DNA from: Argopecten irradians | Lineage: Eukaryota > Mollusca > Bivalvia > Pectinida > Pectinidae | DNA: 64,000 bases | Assembly (NCBI RefSeq): GCF_041381155.1 | Contig: NC_091138.1 | Span: 33,907,604 to 33,971,603, forward strand | Reading direction: 5' to 3' | Shown here: piece by piece, positions 1-10,790 of the stretch | Position numbering within the stretch: position 1 is the first letter of the stretch | Layout of the letters: every line of letters begins with the position of its first letter | The notes under the pieces: model-generated | Seen by the model: only the letters and a program-made list of their open reading frames with translations | Told to the model about the DNA's origin: nothing | Database searches by the model: none | Translations under genes and position numbers: made by a program

Positions 1-403
1 TTACAATGTAATATGAACAAAATAGTCAAAAACTGTATCGATTATTGACCGTATCACCTTTGAAAACCTTATTTAGATACTGTTAGTGGCAGAATAACCT
101 CTTAATAAGGCTATTTACAATAAGCTGTAAAGTATACGCATACATATATGGATACATATTTGAAGGGGAGAAATCATTGTTTATAAAGTTTGTTGTAAAT
201 CTATAATTAAACTAACATTATCGTAATTTATTTCGATTGGATTTTATTGGTTGTTAATATCTTAGCGTGTATTGTTCAATGTATTCTCTGGATAGCTATC
301 TGCTTGACCTAGAATGCACGATCATTGCATGGCTATCGTGTGTACCTGGGTGTACCACCGTCACTGTATGCTAGTCATTACTGTGGTTTGTTGAACTGAA
401 CAT
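1..403. other. AT-rich stretch, nothing recognised
   Basis: I see no coding exon, RNA gene or repeat here. By position it should be intron or downstream sequence of the minus-strand FBXL4-like gene, whose next exon was not found before the window edge. Confidence 0.5.
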
Positions 404-1215
404 TATGGTGAATGATTTCGGCTGTGAAGCACTATTGTATTAGCAACCCTGCCATGCGACAGTGCACTAAGCGAAGATCCACAGTGCGACAATGCACCAA
501 TGCGCCAAGCGAAGAGCGACAAATCACCATGAGACAGTGGGCCAAGGGAAGAGCTACAATGCGCCAAACGAAGTGCAAAAATGCGCCAAGCGGATAGCGA
601 CAATGCACCAAGTGGAGAACGACAATGCAACAATATGCCATGCAACGGTGCGACAATGCGCCAAGCAAAGAGCAACAATGTGTAATGCACCATGTGACAA
701 ACACACTGTTGCATGGCGCATTATTGTATGGCGCATTGTAGCTCTTCCCTTGGCCCACTGTCGCATGAAGCATTGTAGCCAGTCGAGACTCAACCATGCA
801 AGCGAAGAGCGACAATGTGACAGTGTGTCAAGAGATAGCGACAATGTGCGAAGTGATGAGCGAAAATGCGCCAAACATGAGGCAACAATGCGCAATGCAA
901 CCGTGCGGCAATGCATCATGCGACACACACTGTCGCATTTCGTAATGTCACTCTTCCCTTAGAGCACTGTCGCATGGAGCATTGTCGCCAGTCGCGACCC
1001 TGCCATGCAAAAGTGCGACAATTCATTAAGCAAAGAGCAACAATGCGACAGTGCGCCAAGTGAAAAGCGAAATTGCGCCAAGCAAGAGCGACAATGCTCC
1101 AAGTGAATAACCACAATGCGACAATGTGCAATGCAACCGTGCAACAATGCACCATGCGACAAACAAACTGTCGCATTGTGGCATGGCACATTGTCGCACT
1201 GTCGCCGAAATCTGC
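404..1215. repeat. Imperfect minisatellite with alternating inverted blocks
   Basis: The motif gcgacaatgcgccaagcga and variants recur every 20-25 bp in one orientation (about 430-710, 800-935, 1010-1160). They are interrupted by blocks of the reverse complement (about 713-790, 935-1000, 1160-1215). A longer unit of about 207 bp repeats: the junction near 762-822 matches that near 969-1022. The open frames across it on both strands are by-products of the repeat lacking stops. Forward and inverted blocks could pair into hairpins. Confidence 0.85.
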
Positions 1216-1649
1216 CGCCATACTAACGACTTACGTACATTTTTATTCCTACATTATTATGAGTATATTTACCCATATACAGAGAAAGCAGCATACATTT
1301 ATGACCAAGACACTCACAGAATCGTTCAATATATTTGTACATATTTGTATGATACCAAATTTACTAAAAGCGGTATACGTATACAGATACGTATTGAAAG
1401 AGGAGCGACTATTATTCATAAAACATTCCATATTTTCTATTTTGTGTCTATTTCATTCATATGTTATATTATACAGTTAAAGTATGTGGTTGAGGGATAA
1501 AGCAAGTTTCTGGTTTCCCGAGACTTGTCCGCCCACCTCGAATCTGATTGGTTAAAGGGTAATAACCGAGTCCGGGCGAGTGCTAGCTTCCAGGGATGTG
1601 TTAGTTCGAAAGACTAACACACAGCTGACAAGAAACTGTCCTCGTGGAT
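1216..1649. other. No gene recognised
   Basis: AT-rich up to about 1500, then mixed sequence leading into the SINE. There is no convincing exon on either strand. Confidence 0.4.
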
Positions 1650-1885
1650 ACCCAATTCGTTGGGGCCGCGGTGGCCGAGTGGTTAAGATGTCCCGACATA
1701 TTACCACAAGCCCTCCACCTCTGGGATGCGGGTTCGAATCCCATGTGGGGCAGTTGCCAGGTACTGACCGCTGACCGGTGGTTTTTCTCCGGGTACTCCG
1801 GCTTTCCTCCACCAACTAACCTGGCACGTCCTTACATGACCCTGGCTGTTAATAGGACGTAAAACTAAAAACAAACCCAATTCGT
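1650..1885 (+). mobile_element. tRNA-derived SINE with 11-bp target site duplication
   Basis: The body (1661-1874) begins with a tRNA-like head carrying an A box (tggccgagtgg, 1672-1682) and a B box (ggttcgaatcc, 1731-1741). A conserved-looking central block follows (ggtggtttttctccgggtac and onward, about 1778-1815), and the element ends in an A-rich tail. It is flanked by the perfect direct repeat acccaattcgt at 1650-1660 and 1875-1885, which is direct evidence of retrotransposition. The central block resembles the conserved core of bivalve MetaSINE-type elements; that family name is from memory. A-box and B-box spacing, lack of a proper acceptor stem and the TSD argue against a working tRNA gene. 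Confidence 0.85.
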
Positions 1886-2052
1886 AACCCAGAAATTGAA
1901 GCTGTAAGTATATTTGTATCTTTTCGAGGGTTTCGGGAAAAAAGTAGGGAGCTACTCAATTAAACCATGCAACTTTTATATAGAGTAAATAAAGTAGAGG
2001 TATGGTAAGTATCTCTAATAGTGAGGGGTACAAACTGTAAAACAACACTCAC

Positions 2053-2161
2053 CAAAGTCATATTTTCTCCCTACTATCTGTATAGCATCAATTTCTGCCC
2101 AAGTTCCACTTGTGGAACAGTCTGTTTCCACTCGTATTTCGTCTGTTTGGAAAGGTGTTTT
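2053..2161 (-). CDS. FBXL4-like gene, third visible coding exon
   Basis: Acceptor TTACAG (2162-2167) and donor G|GTGAGTG at 2052. The 36 codons run in phase with the previous exon and include EIRVETDCSTSGTWAEIDAI, the end of the galactose-binding-like domain. A mangled copy of part of this exon recurs at about 3121-3142. Confidence 0.72.
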
Positions 2162-5100
2162 CTGTAAATTACAGCGTGAACATCAGAGGCGTGTTCAGGA
2201 TGGCGAGTGCTCGTGAGCGTTCGCGGGCGCTTGTTTCTGAATGGACATGAACGGAGCCCTATTTGTGGATTTTTTAAAAACATATATATTCTGATAATAG
2301 TGCCATAGCAAGTGCACCAGAGACCACGAGACCACTATATCGAATGCGTGTCCGAGCATCCCCTGTCGCTCAGCAAAATTTCTTGTCGTATGAGCGCTCG
2401 CCATCCTGAACACGCCTCAGGTAAAGCAATGTTTTCTTATTAAAATATCAGTTAGTTTATACAACTTTCAGTTCTTTTAAGATAAATTTTTCATTCTCTC
2501 CATGGACTTATTACCAGATGTGGGCTTATTATCAGATGTTGGCATATTACCAGACATGGGCTTATTACCAGATGTGGGCTTATTATCAGATGTGGACTTA
2601 TTACCAGACATGGGCTTATCAGTTATGGACTGATTACCAGGTACTGATTTATTAATGGACATAGACAATTAACAATGTGGATAATTACAAGAACCACATG
2701 GTAAATAGGATTTTAGAATTCTTACCACGATATCTGGTTTAAATATACGACTGGTATGGATGTCCTCAGTTTTACCATTCCAAATCACTACCCACGATTT
2801 ATCAGGACCCCTTGCCTTTATGGAGCAGACAGACCCAGCATGGTAAGTCTCGTAAATGTTTACTTCATCTATATATAACTTGTGTTCAAATCCAACCTGA
2901 AAAGAATGAGAAAAAAAACCACATTTCTAACAATGTAACTTCGCACTATGAATCTAAATATTTAGATATACAATGTACTGAAAACAAATCTATATGTGTT
3001 CAGTACTTTGTATCATCAGAAGTTGCATGCTTAATACCTCTTCATTCAAGCATATCAAGGCTCGTTCTTCTTACTTAATATGAAGAAATTAAAAACTAAA
3101 ACTGAAAGGTCATTCATATAACATCAATTTTCTGCCCAAGTTGACTACAAGCTGAAGAAATTCAGGAAAACTGTTTTGAATGGACATGAACTGGTGAGGG
3201 GGGCTGGGCCCTACTTGTGGATTTTTAAAAAACATATATATTCTGATAATAGTGCCTGGGTGCCTATAGCAAGTGCACCAGAGACCACTGGGTATATATT
3301 GGGTGTGGTGAATGGGCTGGTGAATTGTCCGAGCACCTCCTGACCGCTGGGTGAAATTTCTTGTCGCATGAGTGACTCGCCATCCTGAACACGCCTCAGG
3401 GTAAATGGTGAATGGGTTTTCTTATTAAACTACTGGTATCAGGGGGTTAATTGGTATACAACTTTCAGTTGGGTTTTGAAGATAAATTTTGGGTGATTCT
3501 GGTGACAGGGCACATGGAACCTTATTATCAGAAAATGTGGGCTGGGTTATTATGACAAACTGGTGATGGGCCATATTACCAGACTGGTGATGGGGGCTTA
3601 ATGACTGGGGCTGGGTGACTACTGGGTGACTACTGGTGACTGGGCTGGCCTACTGGTGAGGGGGCTGGGTCACTACTGGTGACTGGGCTGGGTGACTTTA
3701 GTGACTGGGCTGGGTGACTACTGGTGATGGGGCTGGGTGAATACTGGTGACTGGGCTGGGTGACTACTGGTGACTGGGCTGGGTGATTACTGGTGACGGG
3801 GCTGGGTGATTTACTGGTGACTGGGCTGGGTGACTACTGGTGAGGGGGCTGGGTGACTAATGGTGAGGGGGTCTGGGTGACTACTGGTGACTGGGCTGGG
3901 TGACTACTGGTGATGGGGCTGGGTGCCTACTGGTGAGGGGGCTGGGTGACTACTGGTGACTGGGCTGGGTGACTACTGGTGATGGGCTACTGGTGACTGG
4001 GCTGGGTGACGACTGGTGACTGGGCTGGGTGATTACTGGTGACTGGGCTGGGTGTCTACTGGTGACTGGACTGGGTGACTACTGGTGAGGGGGCTGGGTG
4101 ACTACTAATGACTGCACTGGGTGCCTACTGGTGAGGGGGTTGGGTGATTACTGGTGACAGGGCTGGGTGATTACTGGTGACTGGACTGGGTGACTACTAG
4201 TGAGGGGGCTGGGTGATTACTGGTGACTGGGCTGGGTGACTACTGGTGACTGGGCTGAGTGCCTACTGGTGAGGGGGCTGGGTGAATACTGGTGACTGGG
4301 CTGGGTGACTACTGGTGACTGGGCTGGGTGATTACTGGTGACGGGGCTGGGTGACTACTGGTGACTGGGCTGGGTGACTTTTAGTGACTGGGCTGGGTGA
4401 CTACTGGTGATGGGGCTGGGTGAATACTGGTGAGGGGGCTGGGTGACTACTGGTGAGGGGGCTGGGTGACTACTGGTGACTGGGCTGGGTGACTACTGGT
4501 GAGGGGGCTGGGTGCCTACTGGTGAGGGGGCTGGGTGACTACTGGTGACTGGGCTGGGTGACTACTGGTGACTGGGCTGGGTGCCTACTGGTGACTGGGG
4601 CTGGGTGAATACTGGTGACTGGGCTGGGTGATTACTGGTGACGGGGCTGGATGATTACTGGTGACTGGACTGGGTGACTTCTGGTGAGCGGGGTTGGGTG
4701 CCTACTGGTGAGGGGGCTGGGTGACTACTGGTGAGGGGTCTGGGTGACTACTGGTGACTGGGCTGGGTGCCTACTGGTGAGGGGGCTGGGTGACTACTGG
4801 TGAGGGGGCTGGGTGACTACTGGTGACTGGGCTGGGTGCCTACTGGTGAGGGGGCTGGGTGACTAATGGTGAGGGGCTGGGTGACTACTGGTGACTGGGC
4901 TGGGTGACTACTGGTGATGGGGCTGGGTGCCTACTAGTGAGGGAGCTGGGTGACTACTGGTGACTGGGCTGGGTGACGACTGGTGACTGGGCTGGGTGAC
5001 TACTGGTGAGGGGTCTGGGTGACTACTGGTGACTGGGCTGGGTGCCTACTGGTGAGGGGGCTGGGTGACTACTGGTGACTGGGCTGGGTGACTACTGGTG

Positions 5101-8100
5101 ACTGGGCTGGGTGACTACTGGTGATGGGGCTGGGTGCCTACTGGTGACTGGGCTGGGTGACTACTGGTGACTGGGCTGGGTGACTACTGGTGACTGGGCT
5201 GGGTGAATACTGGTGACTGGGCTGGGTGACTACTGGTGACTGGGCTGGGTGATTACTGGTGACTGGGCTGGGTGACTACTGGTGACTGGGCTGGGTGATT
5301 ACTGGTGACGGGGCTGGGTGATTACTGGTGACTGGACTGGGTGACTACTGGTGACGGGGCTGGGTGACTACTGGTGAGGGGGCTGGGTGACTACTGGTGA
5401 CTGGGCTGGGTGACTACTGGTGACTGGGCTGGGTGATTACTGGTGAGGGGGCTGGGTGACTACTGGTGACTGGGCTGGGTGATTACTGGTGACTGGGCTG
5501 GGTGATTACTGGTGACGGGACTGGGTGACTACTGGTGACGGGGCTGGGTGACTACTGGTGACGGGGCTGGGTGACTACTGGTGAGGGGGCTGGGTGACTA
5601 CTGGTGTGAGGGGGCTGGGTGACTACTGGTGACTGGGCTGGGTGCTACTGGTGAGGGGGCTGGGTGACTACTGGTGACTGGGCTGGGTGACTACTGGTGA
5701 CTGGGCTGGGTGACTACTGGTGACTGGGCTGGGTGAATACTGGTGACTGGGCTGGGTGATTACTGGTGACTGGGCTGGGTGATTACTGGTGACGGGGCTG
5801 GGTGATTACTGGTGACTGGACTGGGTGACTACTGGTGACTGGGGTTGGGTGCCTACTGGTGAGGGGGCTGGGTGACTACTGGTGAGGGGGCTGGGTGACT
5901 ACTGGTGACTGGGGACTGGTGACTGGGCTGGGTGCCTACTGGTGAGGGGGCTGGGTGACTACTGGTGACTGGGCTGGGTGACTACTGGTGACTGGGCTGG
6001 GTGCCTACTGGTGAGGGGGCTGGGTGATTACTGGTGACTGGGCTGGGTGACTACTGGTGACTGGGCTGGGTGCCTACTGGTGAGGGGGCTGGGTGATTAC
6101 TGGTGACTGGGCTGGGTGACTACTGGTGACTGGGCTGGGTGACTACTGGTGAGGGGGCTGGGTGACTACTGGTGACTGGGCTGGGTGACTACTGGTGACT
6201 GGGCTGGGTGATTACTGGTGACGGGGCTGGGTGATTACTGGTGACTGGGCTGGGTGACTACTGGTGAGGGGGCTGGGTGTCTACTGGTGAGGGGGCTGGG
6301 TGACTACTGGTGAGGGGACTGGTGATTACTGGTGACTGGGCTGATGCCTACTGGTGAGGGGGCTGGGTGACTTACTGGTGAGGGGGCTGGGTGACTACTG
6401 GTGAGGGGCTGGGTGACTACTGGTGACTGGGCTGGGTGACTACTGGTGAGGGGGCTGGGTGACTACTGGTGACTGGGCTGGGTGACTACTGGTGACTGGG
6501 CTGGGTGACTACTGGTGACTGGGCTGGGTGACTACTGGTGAGGGGGTGGGGTACTGTGTGGGCTGAGTGACTACTGGTGAGGGGCTGGGTGACTACTGGT
6601 GAGGGGGCTGGGTGACTACTGGTGACTGGACTGGGTGACTACTGGTGACTGGGCTGGGTGACTACTGGTGACTGGGCTGGGTGCCTACTGGTGAGGGGGC
6701 TGGGTGACTACTGGTGACTGGGTGATTACTGGTGACTGGGCTGGGTGACTACTGGTGACTGGGCTGGGTGACTACTGGTGAGGGGGCTGGGTGACTACTG
6801 GTGACTGGGCTGGGTGCCTACTGGTGAGGGGGCTGGGTGACTACTGGTGACTGGGCTGGGTGACTACTGGTGACTGGGCTGGGTGACTACTGGTGACTGG
6901 GCTGGGTGATTACTGGTGACTGGGCTGGGTGACTACTGGTGACTGGGCTGGGTGACTACTGGTGAGGGGGCTGGGTGACTACTGGTGACTGGGCTGGGTG
7001 CCTACTGGTGAGGGGGCTGGGTGATTACTGGTGACTGGACTGGGTGACTAATGGTGACTGGGCTGGGTGACTTTTAGTGACTGGGCTGGGTGCCTACTGG
7101 TGAGGGGGCTGGGTGAATACTGGTGACTGGGCTGGGTGACTACTGGTGACTGGGCTGGGTGATTACTGGTGAGGGGGCTGGGTGACTACTGGTGAGGGGG
7201 CTGGGTGACTACTGGTGACTGGGCTGGGTGACTACTGGTGAGGGGGCTGGGTGACTACTGGTGACTGGGCTGGGTGACTACTGGTGACTGGGCTGGGTGA
7301 CTACTGGTGACTGGGCTGGGTGACTAATGGTGACTGGGCTGGGTGACTACTGGTGAGGGGGCTGGGTGACTACTGGTGACTGGGCTGGGTGACTACTGGT
7401 GACTGGGCTGGGTGATTACTGGTGACGGGGCTGGGTGATTACTGGTGACTGGACTGGGTGACTACTGGTGACGGGGTTGGGTGCCTACTGGTGAGGGGGC
7501 TGGGTGACTACTGGTGAGGGGGCTGGGTGCCTACTGGTGAGGGGGCTGGGTGACTAATGGTGAGGGGGCTGGGTGACTACTGGTGACTGGGCTGGGTGAC
7601 TACTGGTGATGGGGCTGGGTGCCTACTAGTGAGGGAGCTGGGTGACTACTGGTGACTGGGCTGGGTGACGACTGGTGACTGGGCTGGGTGACTACTGGTG
7701 ACTGGGCTGGGTGCCTACTGGTGAGGGGGCTGGGTGACTACTGGTGACTGGGCTGGGTGACTACTGGTGACTGGGCTGGGTGCCTACTGGTGAGGGGGCT
7801 GGGTGAATACTGGTGACTGGGCTGGGTGACTACTGGTGACTGGGCTGGTGACTGGGGCTGGGTGACTACTGGTGACTGGGCTGGGTGACTACTGGTGAGG
7901 GGGCTGGGTGACTACTGGTGACTGGGCTGGGTGACTACTGGTGAGGGGGCTGGGTGATTACTGGTGACTGGACTGGGTGACTAATGGTGACTGGGCTGGG
8001 TGACTTTTAGTGACTGGGCTGGGTGACTACTGGTGACTGGGCTGGGTGATTACTGGTGACTGGGCTGGGTGATTACTGGTGACTGGACTGGGTGACTACT

Positions 8101-9706
8101 GGTGACGGGGCTGGGTGCCTACTGGTGACTGGGCTGGGTGACTACTGGTGGGGTTGGGTGCCTACTGGTGAGGGGGCTGGGTGACTACTGGTGAGGGGGC
8201 TGGGTGACTACTGGTGACTGGGCTGGGTGCCTACTGGTGAGGGGGCTGGGTGAATACTGGTGACTGGGCTGGGGATATGTGAGGGCTGTGATACTGGTGA
8301 CTGGGCTGGTGCTACTGGTGAGGGGCTGGGTGCTACTGGTGAGGGGGCTGGGTGACTACTGGTGATGGGGCTGGGCTGCCTACTGGTGAGGGGCTGGGTG
8401 ACTACTGGTGAGGGGCTGGGTGACTACTGGTGAGGGGCTGGGTGATTACTGGTGAGGGGGCTGGGTGATTACTGGTGACTGGGACTGGCTGGGTGACTAC
8501 TGGTGAGGGGGCTGGGTGATTACTGGTGACTGGGCTGGGTGCCTACTAGTGAGGGGGCTGGGTGATTACTGGTGACTGGGACTGGGTGACTACTGGTGAG
8601 GGGCTGGGTGACTACTGGTGACTGGGCTGGGTGCCTACTGGTGAGGGGGCTGGGTGATACTGGTGACTGGTGCTGGGTGGACTACTGGTGACTGGGCTGG
8701 GTGATTACTGGTGACGGGGCTGGGTGATTACTGGTGACGGGGCTGGGTGATACTGGTGACGGGACTGGGACTACTGGTGACGGGGGTTGGGTGCCTACTG
8801 GTGAGGGGGCTGGGTGACTACTGGTGAGGGGGCTGGGTGACTACTGGTGACTGGGCTGGGTGACTACTGGTGAGGGGGCTGGGTGACTACTGGTGACTGG
8901 GCTGGGTGACTTTTAGTGACTGGGCTGGGTGACTACTGGTGATGGGGCTGGGTGACTACTGGTGACTGGGCTGGGTGACTACTGGTGACTGGGCTGGGTG
9001 CCTACTGGTGAGGGAGCTGGGTGATTACTGGTGACTGGGCTGGGTGACTACTGGTGACGGGGCTGGGTGACTACTGGTGAGGGGTCTGGGTGACTACTGG
9101 TGAGGGGTCTGGGTGACTACTGATGACTGGGCTTGGTGCCTACTGGTGAGGGGGCTGGGTGACTATTGGTGACTGGGCTGGGTGACTACTGGTGATGGGG
9201 CTTGGTGCCTACTAGTGAGGGAGCTGGGTGACTACTGGTGACTGGGCTGGGTGACGACTGGTGACTGGGCTGGGTGATTACTGGTGACTGGGCTGGGTGA
9301 CTACTGGTGACTGGACTGGGTGACTACTGGTGAGGGGGCTGGGTGACTACTGGTGACTCAGCTGGGTGACTACTGGGGAGGGGGCTGGGTGACTACTGGT
9401 GAGGGGGCTGGATGACTATTTGTGAATGGGCTGGGTATCTTTAAAAAGTTGATCTTGGTGTACTTAATAGCAAAATTTTGGATGTGGCAAGAACTAATGG
9501 TTGAAACAATCTAAAATAAAAGTTGTACTTCCACTCGACTATTAGATGTACATTCTAGTACTGGAGTGTATCCTAAAGAACAAAAGTGGATCGGGAGTTC
9601 TCACAATTATCACTCACTTCACACCATCATATTCGGAGGAGAAAGCATTCACTCTTGAAACCCACAACTCAGTCCTGTCAATGTCCTGAGGTACTTTAGC
9701 AGCCAT
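2053..9706 (-). CDS. FBXL4-like protein, N-terminal galactose-binding-like domain (5' part of gene)
   Basis: Minus-strand gene entering from the right and leaving the window at the left. Visible coding exons in order are 9618-9706 (start ATG at 9706, donor phase 2), 2726-2896 (57 codons, phase 0 to 0) and 2053-2161 (36 codons plus 1 nt). Together they read as the beta-sandwich domain preceding the F-box in FBXL4 proteins: an opening segment with FSSEYDG, a middle exon with IYETYHAGSV and KSWVVIWNG, and a third exon with SGTWAEIDAIQIVG. FBXL4 is an SCF-type F-box/LRR protein of mitochondria; the F-box and LRRs would lie beyond the window, so the full identity is inference. Exon 1 ends in phase 2 while the next visible exon starts in phase 0, and joining them directly gives a stop within ten codons. 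At least one exon, expected to hold the W-S-A...VYP...YGD region, is therefore missing. Confidence 0.68.
2184..2420. mobile_element. MITE-like element with 30-bp terminal inverted repeats
   Basis: The ends 2184-2213 and 2391-2420 are inverted copies (core gaggcgtgttcaggatggcg) with three mismatches over 30 bp. The element is 237 bp with no coding capacity. The CAGAGG-like terminus is compatible with hAT-type non-autonomous elements, but the flanking 8 bp match only about half, so superfamily is uncertain. It lies in the FBXL4-like intron just upstream of exon 2053-2161. Confidence 0.6.
2490..2660. repeat. 18-bp minisatellite
   Basis: About nine to ten imperfect copies of ttattaccagatgtgggc, with variants ending in gacatg or gatgtt. 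The minus strand is open across it (repeats of SGNKP/SDNKP), but this is an artefact of an 18-bp unit and not a gene. Confidence 0.85.
2726..2896 (-). CDS. FBXL4-like gene, second visible coding exon
   Basis: Strong acceptor (TTCTTTTCAG, then GTTGGA at 2896) and donor GTG|GTAAGAAT at 2725. The 171 nt give 57 codons with no stop, including VNIYETYHAGSVCSIKARG and a WVVIWNGKTED segment. IYETYHAG is the hallmark of the FBXL4 N-terminal domain. Confidence 0.78.
3115..3620. repeat. Degraded second copy of 2075-2560 interleaved with minisatellite fragments
   Basis: Successive pieces of the unique sequence at 2075-2560 reappear in the same order (exon fragment atcaattttctgcccaagtt, MITE body, atcctgaacacgcctcag, and the 18-bp minisatellite), interrupted by bits such as ctgggtg, gaggggggctggg and gaatgggctggtgaat that belong to the adjacent 23-bp array. 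It is either a real mosaic at the array edge or a consensus error from mixing flank reads and array reads. Confidence 0.75.
3621..9425. repeat. Large 23-bp G-rich minisatellite array (about 250 copies)
   Basis: The unit is ctggtgactgggctgggtg plus acta, with a main alternative in which GACT is GAGGGG. Other variants have att, gcc or aat before the next unit. Units run in one orientation for about 5.8 kb with occasional single-base length changes. TGA stops in several frames remove long ORFs. The plus strand carries closely spaced runs of G (GG, GGG or GGGGG, GGG), giving dense G-quadruplex potential. It lies wholly inside an intron of the FBXL4-like gene, whose transcript would contain the C-rich strand. 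Confidence 0.95.
9618..9706 (-). CDS. FBXL4-like gene, first coding exon
   Basis: The exon begins at 9721 after acceptor GAATTTCAG, so an upstream non-coding exon is likely. The first ATG is at 9706 (context AAAAAGATGG). It encodes 29 codons plus 2 nt, including VPQDIDRTELWVSRV and FSSEYDG, then donor AA|GTGAGTGA. The FSSxYG-like motif corresponds to the start of the FBXL4 N-terminal domain. Confidence 0.65.
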
Positions 9707-10183
9707 CTTTTTCTTTGTAATCTGAAATTCAAATATTTCAATTGTACTTGTAATTATCTATGAGCATATACATGGCGTTCTGTCAATAATATACATGTAT
9801 AGGATTATAACAAGGACGTATATGAGATTATAAGTATATAAAAATACCCCACACCATACTAATAATATTAAAGTTGTGAGCTTTCTGGTCCTGTATCTTA
9901 GAAAAAGGCCAGAAAATACAGACTTGTCACTTTCGTGTACTAGACCCACAGTACGTATATACATGTATAAACAAAAATCTGCTGACCAATACATGTGTAT
10001 GTACGTATTATATGGCTTTTAAACATGGATAGAGCTTAGTTTATGCACTTCAAAGTAGGTTATACTGTATAGGGTCGGTAATGTATAAATATATCATTAA
10101 TATTTTCAGGTAAAATACTAACGTATTACAGATGTTTCAGTAGACAGTAACCTTCACTGGGATTACCAATAAACTTACACTCT

Positions 10184-10790
10184 ACTTACCTTGTTTCCCA
10201 TCGATACTACAACTCATTCCGATCCTGTATATCAACAATACACACTGGTCTATATAGCGCAGGTCATTTCTATAAATAGCACACTTAGCTTAGTTAAGGC
10301 TCAATGGTCGGGTACCACACACACACACACGCGCGTCATTGCATACAATAAAATCAATTTCGATAACTACGTGTAACAATATCAGCTATATATCTGCTGC
10401 ATGTCATCTACAATTGCTGCATCAGAGCTCTCTGTTAACCAACTTCGTGTGGATCTCTTTGGTTGATTACATGCAGTTACTATATTTATATAGATATATA
10501 TATAGTGTAATAACCAGATTTCCAGATTATGCAGGTTTTAATTTACTATAAATTAAGAAGGAATATGCAAGTGTATGCCAGAATATATAGTGACTTGATT
10601 AGACAAGAATCAGTTTTGACAAGTTTTACAGTACATGTATATTAGTATTGGTAACAACATGCATAGATCACAAGTTTTCCAGGATATAACCTACAAAACA
10701 CCACAGCAATGATCAGTCAAGTTCAACGACTGGAACAAATCTGATGTATCTAAAATCTTCATTGTAAAACTTACCTGAGTCTGCACTTGT
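10184..10790 (-). other. Candidate 5' UTR exon donors of the FBXL4-like gene
   Basis: Two minus-strand consensus donors lie upstream of the first coding exon: ACAAG|GTAAGT with exon end at 10190, and CTCAG|GTAAGT with exon end at 10775. Either could end a non-coding first exon spliced to the acceptor at 9722-9724. Transcription starts cannot be placed. A short (CA)n tract lies at about 10316-10331. Nothing else is recognised in 9722-10800. Confidence 0.35.

Noticed and set aside
404-1221. Overlapping open frames of 60-156 codons on both strands
   Set aside because: They coincide with the gcgacaatg minisatellite, have repetitive low-complexity translations and no splice signals or recognisable domain.
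1661-1750. A tRNA gene
   Set aside because: A and B boxes are present, but the cloverleaf does not close. The unit continues into a SINE body and is flanked by an 11-bp target duplication.
2770-2843. Plus-strand exon ending in ATG|GTAAGT
   Set aside because: The donor looks good, but the plus reading has no domain. The minus reading gives a clean 57-codon exon with the IYETYHAG motif and both splice sites.
3621-9425. CRISPR array
   Set aside because: Units are contiguous with no unique spacers, the repeat is only 23 bp and variable, and the setting is an animal intron.
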